Source of the DNA: Triatoma infestans
Taxonomy: Eukaryota > Arthropoda > Insecta > Hemiptera > Reduviidae
Length of the DNA: 64,000 bases
Assembly: GCA_011037195.1 (NCBI GenBank)
Contig: JAAEAF010004280.1
Span: forward strand, 44,665 to 108,664
Direction of reading: 5' to 3'
The translations under genes and the position numbers were made by a program. The notes under the pieces are model-generated. The model was not told the origin of the DNA. It did not search any database and was given only the letters and a program-made list of their open reading frames with translations. Of the stretch, positions 23,255-34,560 are shown in pieces. The first letter of the stretch is position 1. Each line of letters opens with the position of its first letter.

Positions 23255-24200
23255 ATTGGTATGTTTCGGAAATACACGTTTTGAGGTCCCCCTGAGTTAA
23301 AAAAAAAGTGGTTTTTAGAAATCAGTCTGTATATGTATATGTTCGTGTGTGTGTGTGTGACTGTGTTTGAACAGAATATCTTCTTTTTTTATCTATATTT
23401 ACACCGACAGATTTATTGTCATAAGTAAATTTGATGAGAGCAATAAATAAGACAAAACAAAATAAATAAAACAAAATATAAATGAGCGGAGAAGTCACCC
23501 AGTGGTGACACTCCTTACTAGTTTAGTTACTTTCATCCATTAAGAGATCACGAGGCCACATTCGCCGCAGACGTCTGGGAGGATTATCAGGGAGTGTCCG
23601 GGATGAAAGTCGACGAACGAGAGGGTTGCAATGAGAGGATAAAGGTTTGTGAAATTTTTTGTAGCGGATTTTGATGATATCTTTAAGGAAAGGGATATTG
23701 AGGTCATTGTGGATAGTTAAATTTGATACATAATAGGGAGCATTAACTATGGTTCTAAGGATTTTGGATTGTTGGGATTGGATACGTTGGAGGTTTGAAT
23801 GCCTGGTTGAACCCCACAGTTCAAGTCCGTATGTCCATATTTGTTTAAGAAATGATGTATATGTTAGTCGCTTGTTTTCTAATGAAAGTCGTGATCTATT
23901 ATCGAGAAGTCTTTTAACAAGTCTGTATCGTGTAGTGAGTTCCTGTCTTTTGAGTCGTGTATGGGGATTCCAAGTTAACCTTTTGTCGATATAGAGCCCA
24001 AGATAGCGGACGACATCAACAGTATCTGAAAAACAAAAACGTTGCAGGAAGCTCACAAACTTGGTATTTCGTTTAAGTACTACCACCGTATTAGACACGA
24101 AGATTTAGGGCAAAATCCATCAACCAAAGGTACCACTTTACTGAATTTTTTTTTCTTCAGTTTTTTTGTGATTTTTTTTCGAATATAACTTTTATTTGAA
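23255..24200 (-). repeat. Family A copy interrupted by a jockey-like LINE
   Basis: The left part (23255-23381) has CGGAAATACACGTTTTGAGG, a TG tract and GAACAGAATATCT. The right part resumes at about 24023 with ATCTGAAAAACAAAAACG, CAAACTTGGTATTTCGTTT, and CATCAACCAAAGGTACC. Removing 23382-24022 restores the consensus order, so the repeat was present before the LINE. Confidence 0.85.
23382..24022 (-). mobile_element. 5'-truncated jockey-like LINE
   Basis: The element lies on the minus strand inside a family A copy. Its A-rich 3' end is the TTCTTTTTTTA at 23381-23391. Its coding part (24022-23523) reads VVRYLGLYIDKRLTWNPHT, then an ETR-like linker, IQSQQSKILRTIVNAPYYVS and LTIHNDLNIPFL, which is the end of the ORF2 of jockey-clade elements. 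TATCT at 23377-23381 and 24023-24027 may be what remains of the target duplication. The first 24 or so codons of the open frame ending at 23523 come from family A, so its ATG is not the LINE's own. Confidence 0.85.
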
Positions 24201-25059
24201 ACATTTCTCTGGGTAAAGTCACTTGAGGGGGCTATTGGGAAAGGGGTGGGTTATCTCAATTATAATAAATTATTTTAATTTTGGGAAGAGAAAGTCATAT
24301 GAGTGATTCCCACTGGAATTTTTGCTTGTTCAGTATTCAATGTTTTCATAATTATTTTCAGTTCATTATATTAAAAATCAACGCTGAAACTAAAAAAATC
24401 TCAAATATTAATGAAGGATTGCCAATAAATAAATAAATAAATAAATAAAATTGTAAATTGCACAAAATCATTACGCAAGAAATATACACTGATAAGATAA
24501 GATTTATTTTTTACGACACAGAGTGGTCCAAATTGGTTTCAGCAAACCAGAGTCATAAAATGGGTAAATTCTTCTCTCTTACTTATTTTTTTTTTTTTTT
24601 GTGCAATGTAATCAAGGTTTTACGACGTTCAAACTAGGACAGACCTACTAAGCGGAAATAATGTGACCATGACATCACCGGAATTAGATATTTGGAAGCT
24701 TCCCTCACCACCAAAAAATGATGATTCTTTCTCGAAACTCATGTGTTGATGAAAGTATGATGGTACGTGCTCGAACTTCACTAAGTGGGTATGAAATAAA
24801 AATAGATTTAGTATGGAAAGTTCACACACCTCCCTTGCAGCAGCACTTCTTATCTAATAAATGGCAAATTTACATCAAACTTGGACTTTTTACCATAAAT
24901 TTAATTATCTTTGATATTATACAAATGATGGGTACATAAGATAGTGAACAAAAGCTGGTAAGTTACTGAAATGGTATTTTAGATGTCTAATTCCACAATT
25001 TTCCCAGCAACCACTTATGTAAATTTAACTAGAAAAATTATTTCTAGTTATCTTAGACC
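24201..25059. other. Non-coding stretch, no gene seen
   Basis: Includes an (AAAT)n microsatellite at 24424-24449 and a poly-T run near 24585. No recognised gene. Confidence 0.45.
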
Positions 25060-25157
25060 ATTGGATATTTATTGCAAAGCAGAGAAAATTGCGAAAAACT
25101 GAGAAGAAACATAAAAAAAAACTATTTAGTAAAATGGTACTTCCGATTGATCGATTT
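25060..25157 (+). repeat. Family A, left part of split copy
   Basis: Has AGAAAATTGCGAAAAACTGA and GGTACTTCCGATTGATCGAT, then stops at TTTCTGGC. The consensus resumes about 1.47 kb later at 26632 (TTTTGGCCACAGTTTTCGTG). Confidence 0.65.
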
Positions 25158-26630
25158 CTGGCAATAACAGAAGCAATCCTCTGATAAGGAATTTCACCAC
25201 ACAGGTCCTGGTCTCTATGTAGTAAAACTAGCTGTATTAAGCGCTAGCATCGCGTGTACAGGCGCTCGTGAACTACGCATTATACGCTCTGCCACTCCCA
25301 TTGTATGGACAAATGGGCTACAACTTTGACAACCAAGTTTCTCTCTAGAAGCTGGAAGTTCTCACAACAGCTAGGAGAATCTCGGATAAAAATCCGGAAA
25401 ATCTGGGGGCTTCAATTACTAAACCAATAAGCTACCAAGGAAAAAACAGCCAGTCAAGCATTTAATAGCTTACTATGACTTAATAACACAACTCTCAAAG
25501 AGTTATTTAAACTGCTAATAACAAACCTTGAGTGGAATGAGAAGGCAGATTTTGGAGGGGGGGCTAAAATGAACCAATCCCAAATCCTGTAAGTTTTTAA
25601 GAAGAAATAGAAAATGAAGCGTCCAATGATAACACCAATCTGCAGCTGAAGGGAAGATTTGGAGATTAAGAATCGAAAACGGCGCTACCGCACTATTTGC
25701 CACTTAAGATAGAAGTAGCATACCTCAGGGAGACCATGGGGCCACGACTTTCTGCAGTAATGTCTTCACCGTATCCGGGGTAATGGACTCACCGATAAGC
25801 CATCAGCTAAATTTTTTAACTTACTCAGGACTGGACGACGTGCTCGTCCGAATGCGCCAACAATGGTGACCCTTATTTTATCTAAAGAAATTGGACGGCA
25901 AGGAAAATGTCTTATGGCCTAAAGAGCCTATGGTAAGGCGAAGGAAAAAACAAGAAACAAACAAACAATCATCATCTGTCTCAACTCCCACTCTGCCCAA
26001 GACACCTTTACAAGCCAGGAGTATCCACCATGCTGGCTTCACTAGCTCATCACAGTTAGAATAAGCAATAGTTCTCATTAGCCGCAAGTGACTCGCATCA
26101 GCCAACGCTACCATTCTACTTTAATCTCCAGCATCGTCATTCCTCATTTAAATCTTTCGTCTAAAGTGTAGCTACATTTTCTTCATAAACATGAACCATA
26201 TCAACAGAAAAAAAAATGGAGAAAAAGATGCTCTCTCTCGAAATGGATTTCTCTGGGGGAAGTGGTGGTGCTTCTAGAAACCAGCTGATTCCCAATGAGG
26301 AAATTAGAAGAAGAGTGGGTACCCATAGAGCTATACTATAAGAAAAGGCTTAAATGGACAACTAATGAGAATGGCAGAAGAACGCTGAACAAAAGAAAAT
26401 CCATGATTACGTACCCTCCGAGAGGAGGAAGCATGGAAGGTCGAGGAAGAGATGATGGTTGGAAGATGTGGAAGAAGAAATGGTAGCAACAGAGGAAGGA
26501 AAAAATATGTGGAATAATATTCTAAACTTGAGGAAAATTGTAGAAGACATTTACCAGAAAATGTACACTAAAAAACAAATTAAAAAGTGAATATTTTTAT
26601 ATCCGTAAAATTATCGGAATTTTGGCCACA
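25158..26630. mobile_element. Unclassified 1.5-kb insertion with family B modules
   Basis: It separates two parts of a family A copy, and the edges ATCGATTTCTGGC and ATCGGAATTTTGGC may be a diverged target duplication. Inside, on the minus strand, are the family B modules also found at 14.8-16.0 kb: CGTTGGCTGATGCGAGTCAC (26085-26105) and TAACTCTTTGAGAGTTGTG (about 25490-25508). Minus-strand 26114-25878 is open for 78 codons, but I recognise no domain. A second possible unit is 26280-26500, rich in AGA/GGA. Transposition mechanism unknown. Confidence 0.5.
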
Positions 26631-28104
26631 GTTTTCGTGTCAGATTTCCTGATTACCGAAAAAAAAGAAGCAGAAAATCCGTATTTAAAGTTACTATTGT
26701 GATACCATGTTGCTACACCCTCTTGCAGCAACTTATTTGCGCGGTAAAAGTTGAAAATTGCCCATGATTGAGGCAGTGGTGCAAAGGCACCACTTTCACC
26801 CTTCTCTCCGCAAAATTACCGCCACAATTCCATTCTATTATGGATCAAGCTTTCCAAAATTACAACTGGTTCTGGTGCATTACAAACTAGTTTGAGAGAG
26901 AGGTAATCGATTGAATTGCCGAATAGAAGGGTTTAGTTTAATAATTCACCAGTTTATTAAGCGATACCATCAACCATTATGTTATTAGCAAATTATCAGG
27001 CCGGATATGCTCTCCCATTCATTCCCACTCTCTCTATCAATCTATCTCTCTCACCCTCTCTCATCTGTCATTAAAATTCTCTGTTTTTGATGATAAGGCT
27101 TATATCAAATTATGCAATATAGCCATAAATTCAAAATTTGGAAAAATTTGTTTTATTATTTTTGAATTCAGTGATTAGTTTCGCTTACTGCTGTGAGAGG
27201 GAGTAATCTTATAGTATTAAATTTTCTAATTCCAAAGTATGGAATTTTTAATGTAAACGTGAACAGCAAAGACTGCCGCAACGTGCATTAGGATGGAAGA
27301 TATATTTTAAGAGATAAGAGATTAGAAAAAATGTTTTGGGTGATCCAGGTTATGCAAGCTGCAGACCTGAACAGGTGATAACCTTCCAATGCTTGGACAT
27401 GAAATGGGCGGAAACATATAAATAGGTTGAACCTTATTGGAAAATGGCAATATCCTACCATATCCTTGACATAAGGATAATGACAACATTCATTTCGAAC
27501 ATTTTTCCCAAGAAAATTGTAGGGTGGAGGGATTCTGGGTGTACTATGTGACGTTAGGCTTATCTGAAATCGTCATTGTAATATACTATATATGACTCGG
27601 TCATCTAAATCATTTTAACAATAACTAAAACTTGCTACAATTTCATGACTACTTTTTTTTTTGTGGAGAGGGGGGGAAGAAAAATTGAAAGCACATTTTA
27701 TTTTAGTATATACCGTACTATATCTTAAAGTGCTCACTTAACTGTAAACTGAGAATTGGGCATAAAGAAAGAGGATCCCTTATGTAATATATATGCTGAT
27801 AAAATGGTAGATGCCTTCGGGCATACATATTTTTCGTCCTCAAATATTACCTATATATATATATATGTATGAAAAAATATCGTCCTTTTCAAAAGAATAG
27901 TGAATTTAGTAATATATATAGATTTCAAAGTAGTTTTACGGATCTTTTGATCTTCACCATAATACTGATTCGTCTTCTACTAGAAATCAGGATCAATTTC
28001 AGATTTCTTATTGGAGGAGAAAAAATATGAAATAAAACTTTGATCTCTTTACTTTTTTCTTTTTTTTCTCAAGAAAGGGAGCGGCCATTCTTTTAAGAAA
28101 GAAA
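26631..28104. other. Non-coding stretch, starting with the end of a family A copy
   Basis: The first 50 bases complete the split family A copy. The rest has a pyrimidine-rich patch at 27010-27065 (TCTC-type), a G-run near 27668 and TA runs near 27855. No recognised gene. Confidence 0.4.
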
Positions 28105-28370
28105 AATTATTGCGATGGTGTCAAATTTTTTAATTTGAATTTTTATACCGGAAGTACACGCTTTGAGGATACCTGAGGCTAAAAGAAAAAAACGAAAATA
28201 ATCTCTTTCTGATGTATATGAACAGCAAATCAGAAAAATAAAAACAAAAAATCGCGCTGATATCTTAAACATGTTGTTCCGTTTTAAGTATCACCAAGGT
28301 GATGCCGATAAGAGAAGTTACGGAATTACGGGTAAAAATCCGTCAAAAGGAAGTGTTACTTATATTGAGT
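28105..28370 (-). repeat. Family A, diverged copy
   Basis: Minus-strand order of blocks: ACCGGAAGTACACGCTTTGA, the AATCGCGCTGAT region, CGTTTTAAGTATCACCAAGG, CCGTCAAAAGGAAGTG. It stands tail-to-head with the plus-strand copy that follows at 28435. Confidence 0.7.
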
Positions 28371-28434
28371 TATTTATAACTCTATAATAGATTTTTTTTC
28401 ATTTTTACTTTCTCTTACTCCTGGTAATTAAAGG

Positions 28435-28880
28435 GTACTCTTTAGAGGAAAGCTTAACGCTAGTGTTCCCCCACCACCCCCCAAACAATCAATTTTTCCG
28501 GCAAAGTGTTTGAAATAAAAGTGATAGGTTGATATTTATGTGTGTAGATAGTGTACGAAGTTTAAAGAAAATCGCTGGGGTTGTTTTGGTGAAAATCGCG
28601 AAAAACTGAAGGAATAAGACATTCAGTAAAGTTGCACTTCTGGTTGATGGAATTTTGCGCGAAATCTTCGTGTCTGTAACGCGGTGGTAGTAACTGAACG
28701 GAATACCAAGTTTGAACTTCCTGTGACGTTTCGATTTTGATATATTCTGTTAAAACACATACACACACACAGAGATACAGACCATACGCTAAAAACATTT
28801 TTGCCGTATACAAGGGACCACGAAACATGTATTTCCGGTAGAAAACTCAATTCCGAAAATGTGTACACGATCACAAAGCT
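28435..28880 (+). repeat. Family A, well preserved copy
   Basis: This copy includes the outer 5' part: TAGAGGAAAGCTTAACGCTA, GTGTTCCCCCACCACCCCCC, TTGAAATAAAAGTGATAG, GTGTAGATAGTGTACGAAG, GCACTTCTGGTTGATGG, ACTGAACGGAATACCAAG, a CA tract (28757-28772) and ATGTATTTCCGGTAGAAAAC. The frames on the minus strand are artefacts. Confidence 0.9.
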
Positions 28881-29275
28881 TAGGGCCAAGATAAAGTAAA
28901 AGAAATGGTTAAAATACTAACGATGTGTTAGATATTACTATCAAAAACTGAAAGAAAATCGTTGGAGCAAAAAAAGTAGAGTAAACAGCGAAACTTCTAG
29001 TAACGAATCAAAAACTTGTCTGCGGGTCGAATCCTATATTGATAGCGTTAATTATTTCCACATAAACCAATTTCGGAAAATTTGATAAAATTACAATCCT
29101 TTCTTTTAGATACCAATAAAAAGAAAATCTGCTGTGAAACACTCACATGACTTTCTCTTACTTCAATTTACATAGTTACATACTCAGAAGTTTATTGAAC
29201 CCTAACATATAATAACGCTTATTCTTATTATAATTTATTTGTTTAATTGCACTAAATTTAGTTCGATTCCGTTTT

Positions 29276-29590
29276 TACTTTCTCTTACTCCTAGTAAGAG
29301 AAAGTGTTGTAATCCTGTCAAATTTTCGATATCGAGTTTTTACCGGTCCCCTGAGCCCAAAAAAGTGGTTTTTAGCAAATGATGTGTGTGTGTGTGTGTG
29401 TGTGTGTGCATGTATGTGAATAACATAGCTCAAAAACGAAAAATCGTAGAAAGTTCAAACTTGATATTCCGTTTAGGTATCACCATGGGATCTGACAGTA
29501 CGTTATCTGTCAAAATTCCAGAACCGGAAGTACCACTTACAAGTTTTTTTTTTACTTTTTTGCGATTTGTCATACTAGTGGGACAAAATA
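29276..29590 (-). repeat. Family A copy with terminal palindrome
   Basis: Begins with a palindrome: TACTTTCTCTTACT, a 3-base loop, AGTAAGAGAAAGT (29276-29305). Then come AAATTTTCGATATCGAGTTT, an internal deletion in the CCGG block, GTGGTTTTTAGCAAATGATG, a 26-bp TG run, and the ATTCCGTTTAGGTATCACCA block. It shows clearly what a family A end looks like. Between the previous copy and this one (28881-29275) I see only degraded repeat DNA. Confidence 0.85.
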
Positions 29591-30084
29591 GAATTCATGT
29601 TATGTCGACAAAAATTTCTTCAAGGAATTCATAATTTTCTGTTAAATAATTGCTCTTAGACCGGGATTTTGTAGCTATTGTCCTAAATTTTATGTAGGTG
29701 GAGGGTAGCACAGTGCCGCAAACTATTGAAAGAGTACTATAAAGATGGAAGTCTACGCAAGAGCTGTGGCTATTCAATCAAAATCTAGTTCATCTTAATC
29801 AAAACACTCTCACAACTTTCTGTTACTGCGTAATGGTAAATTTTCTTCTCATTTACAATTCTTATTAGTGTTTAAAACCGTCGGCATTTTTATGGAGAAA
29901 ATCACAAAAAAACTGAAAAACCTATTCAGTAAAGTCGCACTTCCGGTCAACCGATTTTCTTCAAATTGGGAATTTTGGCAACTTATATAATTCTAATTAA
30001 TATTATTTAGTTGACAGAATTGTAAAGCACATTCATGAATTGAAATAGCACATTGAAGGAAACATCCCTCAAATGAATGTTCTC
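29591..30084. other. Non-coding, includes a segment shared with 57.8-58.0 kb
   Basis: The part 29570-29800 is recognisable in inverted form at about 57770-58005 (shared CATACTAGTGGGACAAAATA; CAAAATCTAGTT). A partial plus-strand family A lies at about 29870-29985. The site AATTCTAATTAATATTATTT (29989-30008) is the unoccupied counterpart of the solo LTR site at 40.2 kb. Confidence 0.55.
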
Positions 30085-30466
30085 GGAGAAATGTTACTAA
30101 TGAAAGTTGAAGCTTTTTATATGTGTAAATTAATATTTAAAGTTTAAAGAAAATCGTTGGAGCGTTTTAGAGAAAATGGAAGAAAACTAAACACCATTTT
30201 GTGTAAAGCGCATTTCCGATTGATGGATATTAGCCGAAATCTTCGTGTCTTATGCGGTGGTAGTACCTAAACCGAATACCAAGTTTGAGCTTCCTGCAAC
30301 TTTTCGTTTATGAGATATTCTTTTCACATACATTCAGACCACTTTCTAAAAACCACTTTTCTGAGCTCAGAGAACCTCGAAACGTGTATCTGCGGTGAAA
30401 ACTCATTTTCGAAAATCTGAAACCATGCAATACTTTCTCTTACTATATATTAGTAAGAGAAAGTAC
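30085..30466 (+). repeat. Family A, well preserved copy with terminal palindrome
   Basis: Shows GAAAATCGTTGGAGCG, GCATTTCCGATTGATGG, GCCGAAATCTTCGTGTCTTA, GGTGGTAGTACCTAAACCGA, TACCAAGTTTGAGCTTCC, and GTATCTGCGGTGAAAACTCA. The end is a perfect 14-bp palindrome pair: TACTTTCTCTTACT (30432-30445) and AGTAAGAGAAAGTA (30453-30466). Confidence 0.9.
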
Positions 30467-30736
30467 AAAGTACTCTAGTATTTTAAATATATAAACAATG
30501 TTTTTTTTTTGTCAAATGACCTAAATTTTTTTTATTTATTAAATGACCTCAAATATTTAGTAGGGAACTAGAGAGATGGTTAGTTTTAATTAGTTGGTTA
30601 ATGTATGGTGTTGAATAGATGTGTTGAAAAGGGGACCAAACTTCCTGTTTAACTGCCACATTTACTACAATGTGTGTGTGTGTTTGTGGTTTGAGCGGGA
30701 GTAGAGGGGGAGTCTCACACACACAGATACTACTCG

Positions 30737-30781
<45 letters not shown>

Positions 30782-31249
30782 GAACGAAGGGCAGTATTGT
30801 GAGACAGCTATATTGTACACATAAAGGGGGAGGATTGAACTATACTCTCTCTCTTTGGTAACGCCATTGTTCTGGGTAACAACTAAAGGAGCTTGGTTCC
30901 TCACTAAGTTATATACCACTGTACGTACACACCACACACAACTCTCATTCAACAAATTGTAGTCATAACTGGTATGCATGTGTATAGCTAATATAGCTAA
31001 AGCTGTATAGATGTTTTAGTTATAGCTAAAGCTTGGAATTGTACCAGCTGCACTTGCCTCTACATAACCTATATTCAATATATTAATTATTGCTAGAAAT
31101 ACGTCTTTTTTCATCTTCCCTGATTTAATTAAAATATTTATAAGGAATCAAAGTCATAAATGGAAACATTTAAAACTAGAAAGTTTTACTAATTAAGATT
31201 TTTGTCGTTTAACATTGTCGCCAGTTTAACACTGTCATCGCAAATATAG
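30467..31249. other. Non-coding with TG, CA and TA microsatellites
   Basis: Contains a short TG run (30671-30682) and a compound CA/TA run (30737-30781). The open frames on the minus strand between 30549 and 30979 owe their length to these simple repeats. No gene recognised. Confidence 0.5.
30737..30781. repeat. (CA)n(TA)n compound microsatellite
   Basis: About eleven CA units followed directly by about ten TA units, the same compound order as at 1152-1219. Confidence 0.95.
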
Positions 31250-31560
31250 TCTCTCAAATAAATATTTCTGAAAGAATGGTACAAATAAAAGTGATATTAC
31301 TATTATAAATATGTCTGGGTAAGTTGTAATAGAAAATTTTGAAGAAAAAAAAATGGTTGGATTTGTTTTCAAAAAAATCGCAAAAAACTAAAAAAAGAAA
31401 AATTTTAGTAAAGTCGCAATTTCAGTTGGCGGATTTTTACCAAAAATCAATGCCCCAGTAAGTCTATAAAGTTGGAGCTTGTGAAATTGAAAAATCCAAG
31501 TGAAAATTAAATTATGAATATTTGAAACATTCACAATACTTGCAGAAGAAAGACAAAGAA
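31250..31560 (+). repeat. Family A, diverged copy
   Basis: Pieces in order: GAATGGTACAAATAAAAGTG, AAAATGGTTGGATTTGTTTT, AAATCGCAAAAAACTAAA, GTCGCAATTTCAGTTGGCGG. The CA block and most of the 3' half are deleted. Confidence 0.65.
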
Positions 31561-31649
31561 AAAATAAAACGATCTTAGTAAAATTTTACTATTTACTGGA
31601 ACACAATACTGACACTCTGAATTCTAACTCGAAACTATGATTTTTATGC

Positions 31650-32740
31650 TCAGGTCAGAAAGAGTTCAAAAGATACTAGAATAAACAAATTTATAAAAGT
31701 GAAATAAAACAGAAGACATATCATTAAAACCAAGAAAAGTTTAATCATTTTATTAACAAAAACAGAAAAATAAGAATGAAATAGAAAATAAATAAAAATT
31801 AAAATTAGAAGATCAAGAAAAAACTGATAAAAAGAAGAGTAAAAAAGAATTGAAATACAGAATATTTAGAAGGCTGAAAGGTTTAAGAAGATGAAAAAGT
31901 TCAAAAAGTTTACAAAAGGACAAGAATAGGGATATAAAGAAGAATGATAAGAAATATCTAATGGAAGAAGTACAGAATATGGAGAAGGGAGAGTTTAAAA
32001 GAAAGAAAGAATAAGAATTAGAGAAGATTAAGAACTGATGAAAAAATGGAGAGCAAGAAGGTGAAAAGAAAGTAAAGGTAGAATAACAACACGAAGAAGA
32101 ATAAGATATGAAAAGAGTACTACTAAGAGTAAGTGTGTAAAAGAAAAGGTAGAAGATGGAGAGAAACTTGGAGACGAGAAACAGGAAGAAGAAGATAACA
32201 AATTTAAAAAATCATGTGAAGAAAGAGAAAATTGTGTAAAAGAACAGCCAGAAGGTACTGAGAAAAATCAAGACGAAGTTAAATTGGGAGAAAAAAGAAA
32301 AAGTTACATGAAAAAGCAAGAGAGCATTGAATGAACAAAAACAAAATAAAAATGATAGGCAGAAGATGGAGAAATGGTAGGAAAGCAATAGAAACTGGAA
32401 AATATAGGGGAAATCTAACAGAACAGTCAGAAAATGGAGGTAAAAGTATAAGAAGAAAAACAAAACAGATATTCAAAATAAAATTGAGAATAAGAAGGAA
32501 ATAGAGGAACACAACAATTATAAAATGGAGAAAGTATAATATGAGAAAAATAAGCAAAAAAGAAAATAAATAGAAAAAGAAGAGAATATCGAAGCACTCT
32601 AAGAAAAAGAACAACGAGAAAGAAGAATAACACCAGGTATAAGTAAAAATGAACATAGATGATGAGATAAAACATGAATGGAAGAAAATTGAGGAAAACA
32701 ATAACCAGAAAACAAAGGAAAAATTGTATGATGAAAATGA
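31650..32740. repeat. 1-kb purine-rich strand tract, degenerate
   Basis: For about 1.1 kb the plus strand is overwhelmingly A and G, unlike the DNA on either side. Short motifs recur irregularly, such as AGAAGATGGAGA, AAAATGGAGAAAG and AATATGGAGAAGG at spacings of about 65-115 bp, which suggests an old, decayed minisatellite. The purine bias removes stops from the minus strand and yields overlapping Phe/Leu/Ser-rich frames of up to 140 codons; these are not genes. Confidence 0.75.
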
Positions 32741-33900
32741 ATGTGGCGAAGTAGATCCTAATTTCCTATATTTACTTCTATTTCACATTTAGTTACTTCA
32801 TTACTATATTTATCCTCCCTTATACACAGTTTTTTTTATTGATTTTACGCTCACTTCATGTAAAATTCTATTATTCTTTCTGAAAATTTTATAGAAAATA
32901 AAAAATGTAGCATTTCAATCAGGTTTTAGAATCCCAGCAACGCTCACACATATATCTACAAAAAGAATTAAAGTGAGCCGATAGTATTAAGGAAAAAGCA
33001 TATAAAATCAATGTTTTTTTTTTTTCAAGTTCCAAGTAAAAACTAAATCCTTAAATGTGCAGTAAAAGAACTTTTCCAAAATAGGGAAATTCATAGTAAC
33101 TGAAGTGAAATAGTAAGAAGAAATCTCCCAAAACTGTAAAAGTTTTGGTTAAATAGGAATTCCATCAACCACATTGATACATGTGAAAGAAGCAAAGAAA
33201 TAATTACAAACAATGAGAAATACCTTAGATGTTTGTATTAGATGCAAATTTAATGATTAAAATGATTCACTGAAAACACTATAATTGCCACATAATACAT
33301 AAATATTAAAAGTTAAATTTTATATTTGTTTTTTGAATTGAACATTTTTTAAAAGGATTTGCGTTCTCAAAAGAATATAAAATTAAATAATACATCTCTC
33401 TCTTTTGTATAAATAATTATTCTGATTAAAAAAAAAAACAAACCTATTATATAAGTAAGCTAATATTATTATTTATTACATAATACTTATTAGTCATAAA
33501 TTTGTAAGAAACTTTTATGAATGAACTACACACATTATTGTACATAAACTTTATTAGCCATAATACCGTACAATACACATTAAGACAAGGCGAGAGCTAA
33601 ACGTGGGTACGCCACAACAAGGGGTTCCATCTTGAATCGCCAGCCCGCCAACTCACAACAACCTCCAAGGAGGTTCCAGCCAATACACAACAGAAACAAA
33701 AAATATTCGTAATAAAAACATTAATTAAGGAATATTTACAAAAAATGTCATTTTGTTGAGCTGCAGGATCAAAATAAAGTAATTATTAAATTTATTTGTA
33801 TCATTAATAAGTAAATTATCGGTAATAAATAATGTTGCAATTTTAAAGTAAATTCCTTAAGTTGTATTAATTAGAATAAGAGAAAGTTGTTTGAGTGTTT
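32741..33900. other. Non-coding stretch, no gene seen
   Basis: Very AT-rich. A small higher-GC patch at 33585-33690 carries no recognised product. No gene seen. Confidence 0.4.
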
Positions 33901-33904
33901 CACT

Positions 33905-34000
33905 CCAGATTTTTTTCATATACAGATGACTTTCAGTAACATGTACTAACGGTGAAAACTCATTTCCAAAATTTAAAAAGATCACAATACCTTTATAATG
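33905..34000 (+). repeat. Family A, 3' end fragment
   Basis: Has ACATGTACTAACGGTGAAAA and the following CTCATTTCCAAAATTT block, and is preceded by the margin motif AGAGAAAGTTGTTTGAGTGT. Confidence 0.6.
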
Positions 34001-34029
34001 CCTTCAAAATGCAGTATGATTAAGTCCAA

Positions 34030-34560
34030 CTTACTTGGAACGATTTTTTGTTAGACAGCATACTTCGTGTACTATCTACATACATAAATATAATTCACTT
34101 TTATTTCAAACTTTTATCTAGGGAACTTGGTATCTAATTAGCTTCGGAAGCAGCGTTAAGCTTACTTCTGAAATGCCTCTTCATTATAACTTATGTTTTG
34201 GTGTTCGTGACGACCGTTGAATTCAATGTTGAAAATAGATGTTAAGGTTTGGTCATAAAAAAACTCTTTTTAAACTTTTACTGACGTTTCGGCAAATTTA
34301 TTGCCTTCTTGAGGGTAAAGAGTAATAGTTATTTGCCGAAACGTCGGTAAAAGTTTAAAAAGAGTTTTTTTTAATGGCCGAACCTCAACATCTATTTTCA
34401 ATATTATAATTTATGCTACCACCGATATAATGTACATTATAGCATAAAACTAGCCCAAAAAAGTGGACTAAGAGTACATTATTAGAATTTGAAGAAAGTG
34501 GATTAAATTGGGAATGTCTAATTTACACAAAGTAAAAATAAAACGCACTAATAAAAGACA
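34030..34560 (-). repeat. Duplicated segment D1 (with foldback insert)
   Basis: The segment matches 35340-35640 along its length: GATTTTTTGTTAGACAGCAT, TTTCAAACTTTTATCTAGGG, GCGTTAAGCTTACTTCTG, then (after the foldback insert) TTATGCTACCACCGATATAA and AAAGTGGATTAAATTGGGAA. Its core is the 5' end of family A on the minus strand. The copy here carries an insert at 34206-34402 that D2 lacks. Confidence 0.8.
34206..34402. mobile_element. Foldback element, 197 bp, with 13-bp TSD and empty site
   Basis: Long arms: GAAAATAGATGTTAAGGTTT with AACCTCAACATCTATTTTC, and AACTCTTTTTAAACTTTTAC with GTAAAAGTTTAAAAAGAGTT. The loop side has CGTTTCGGCAAAT and ATTTGCCGAAACG. The flanks are ATTATAACTTATG (34193-34205) and ATTATAATTTATG (34403-34415). 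The paralogous segment at 35479-35491 has a single ATTATAATTTATG and no insert, which defines the insertion boundaries. Non-coding. Confidence 0.85.

Noticed and set aside
25190..25330. Possible tRNA-like head on the minus strand
   Set aside because: TGGCAGAGCGTA looks like an A box, but I find no B box at tRNA distance and no foldable arms.
30549..30979. Minus-strand frames with VCVCVC and IYIYIY runs
   Set aside because: Length and residues come from CA/TG and TA microsatellites.
32212..32701. Overlapping minus-strand frames of 82-140 codons rich in Phe, Leu and Ser
   Set aside because: They are produced by the purine-rich plus strand, which removes stop codons on the opposite strand. All three minus frames are long at once and have simple composition, which is not how a gene looks.
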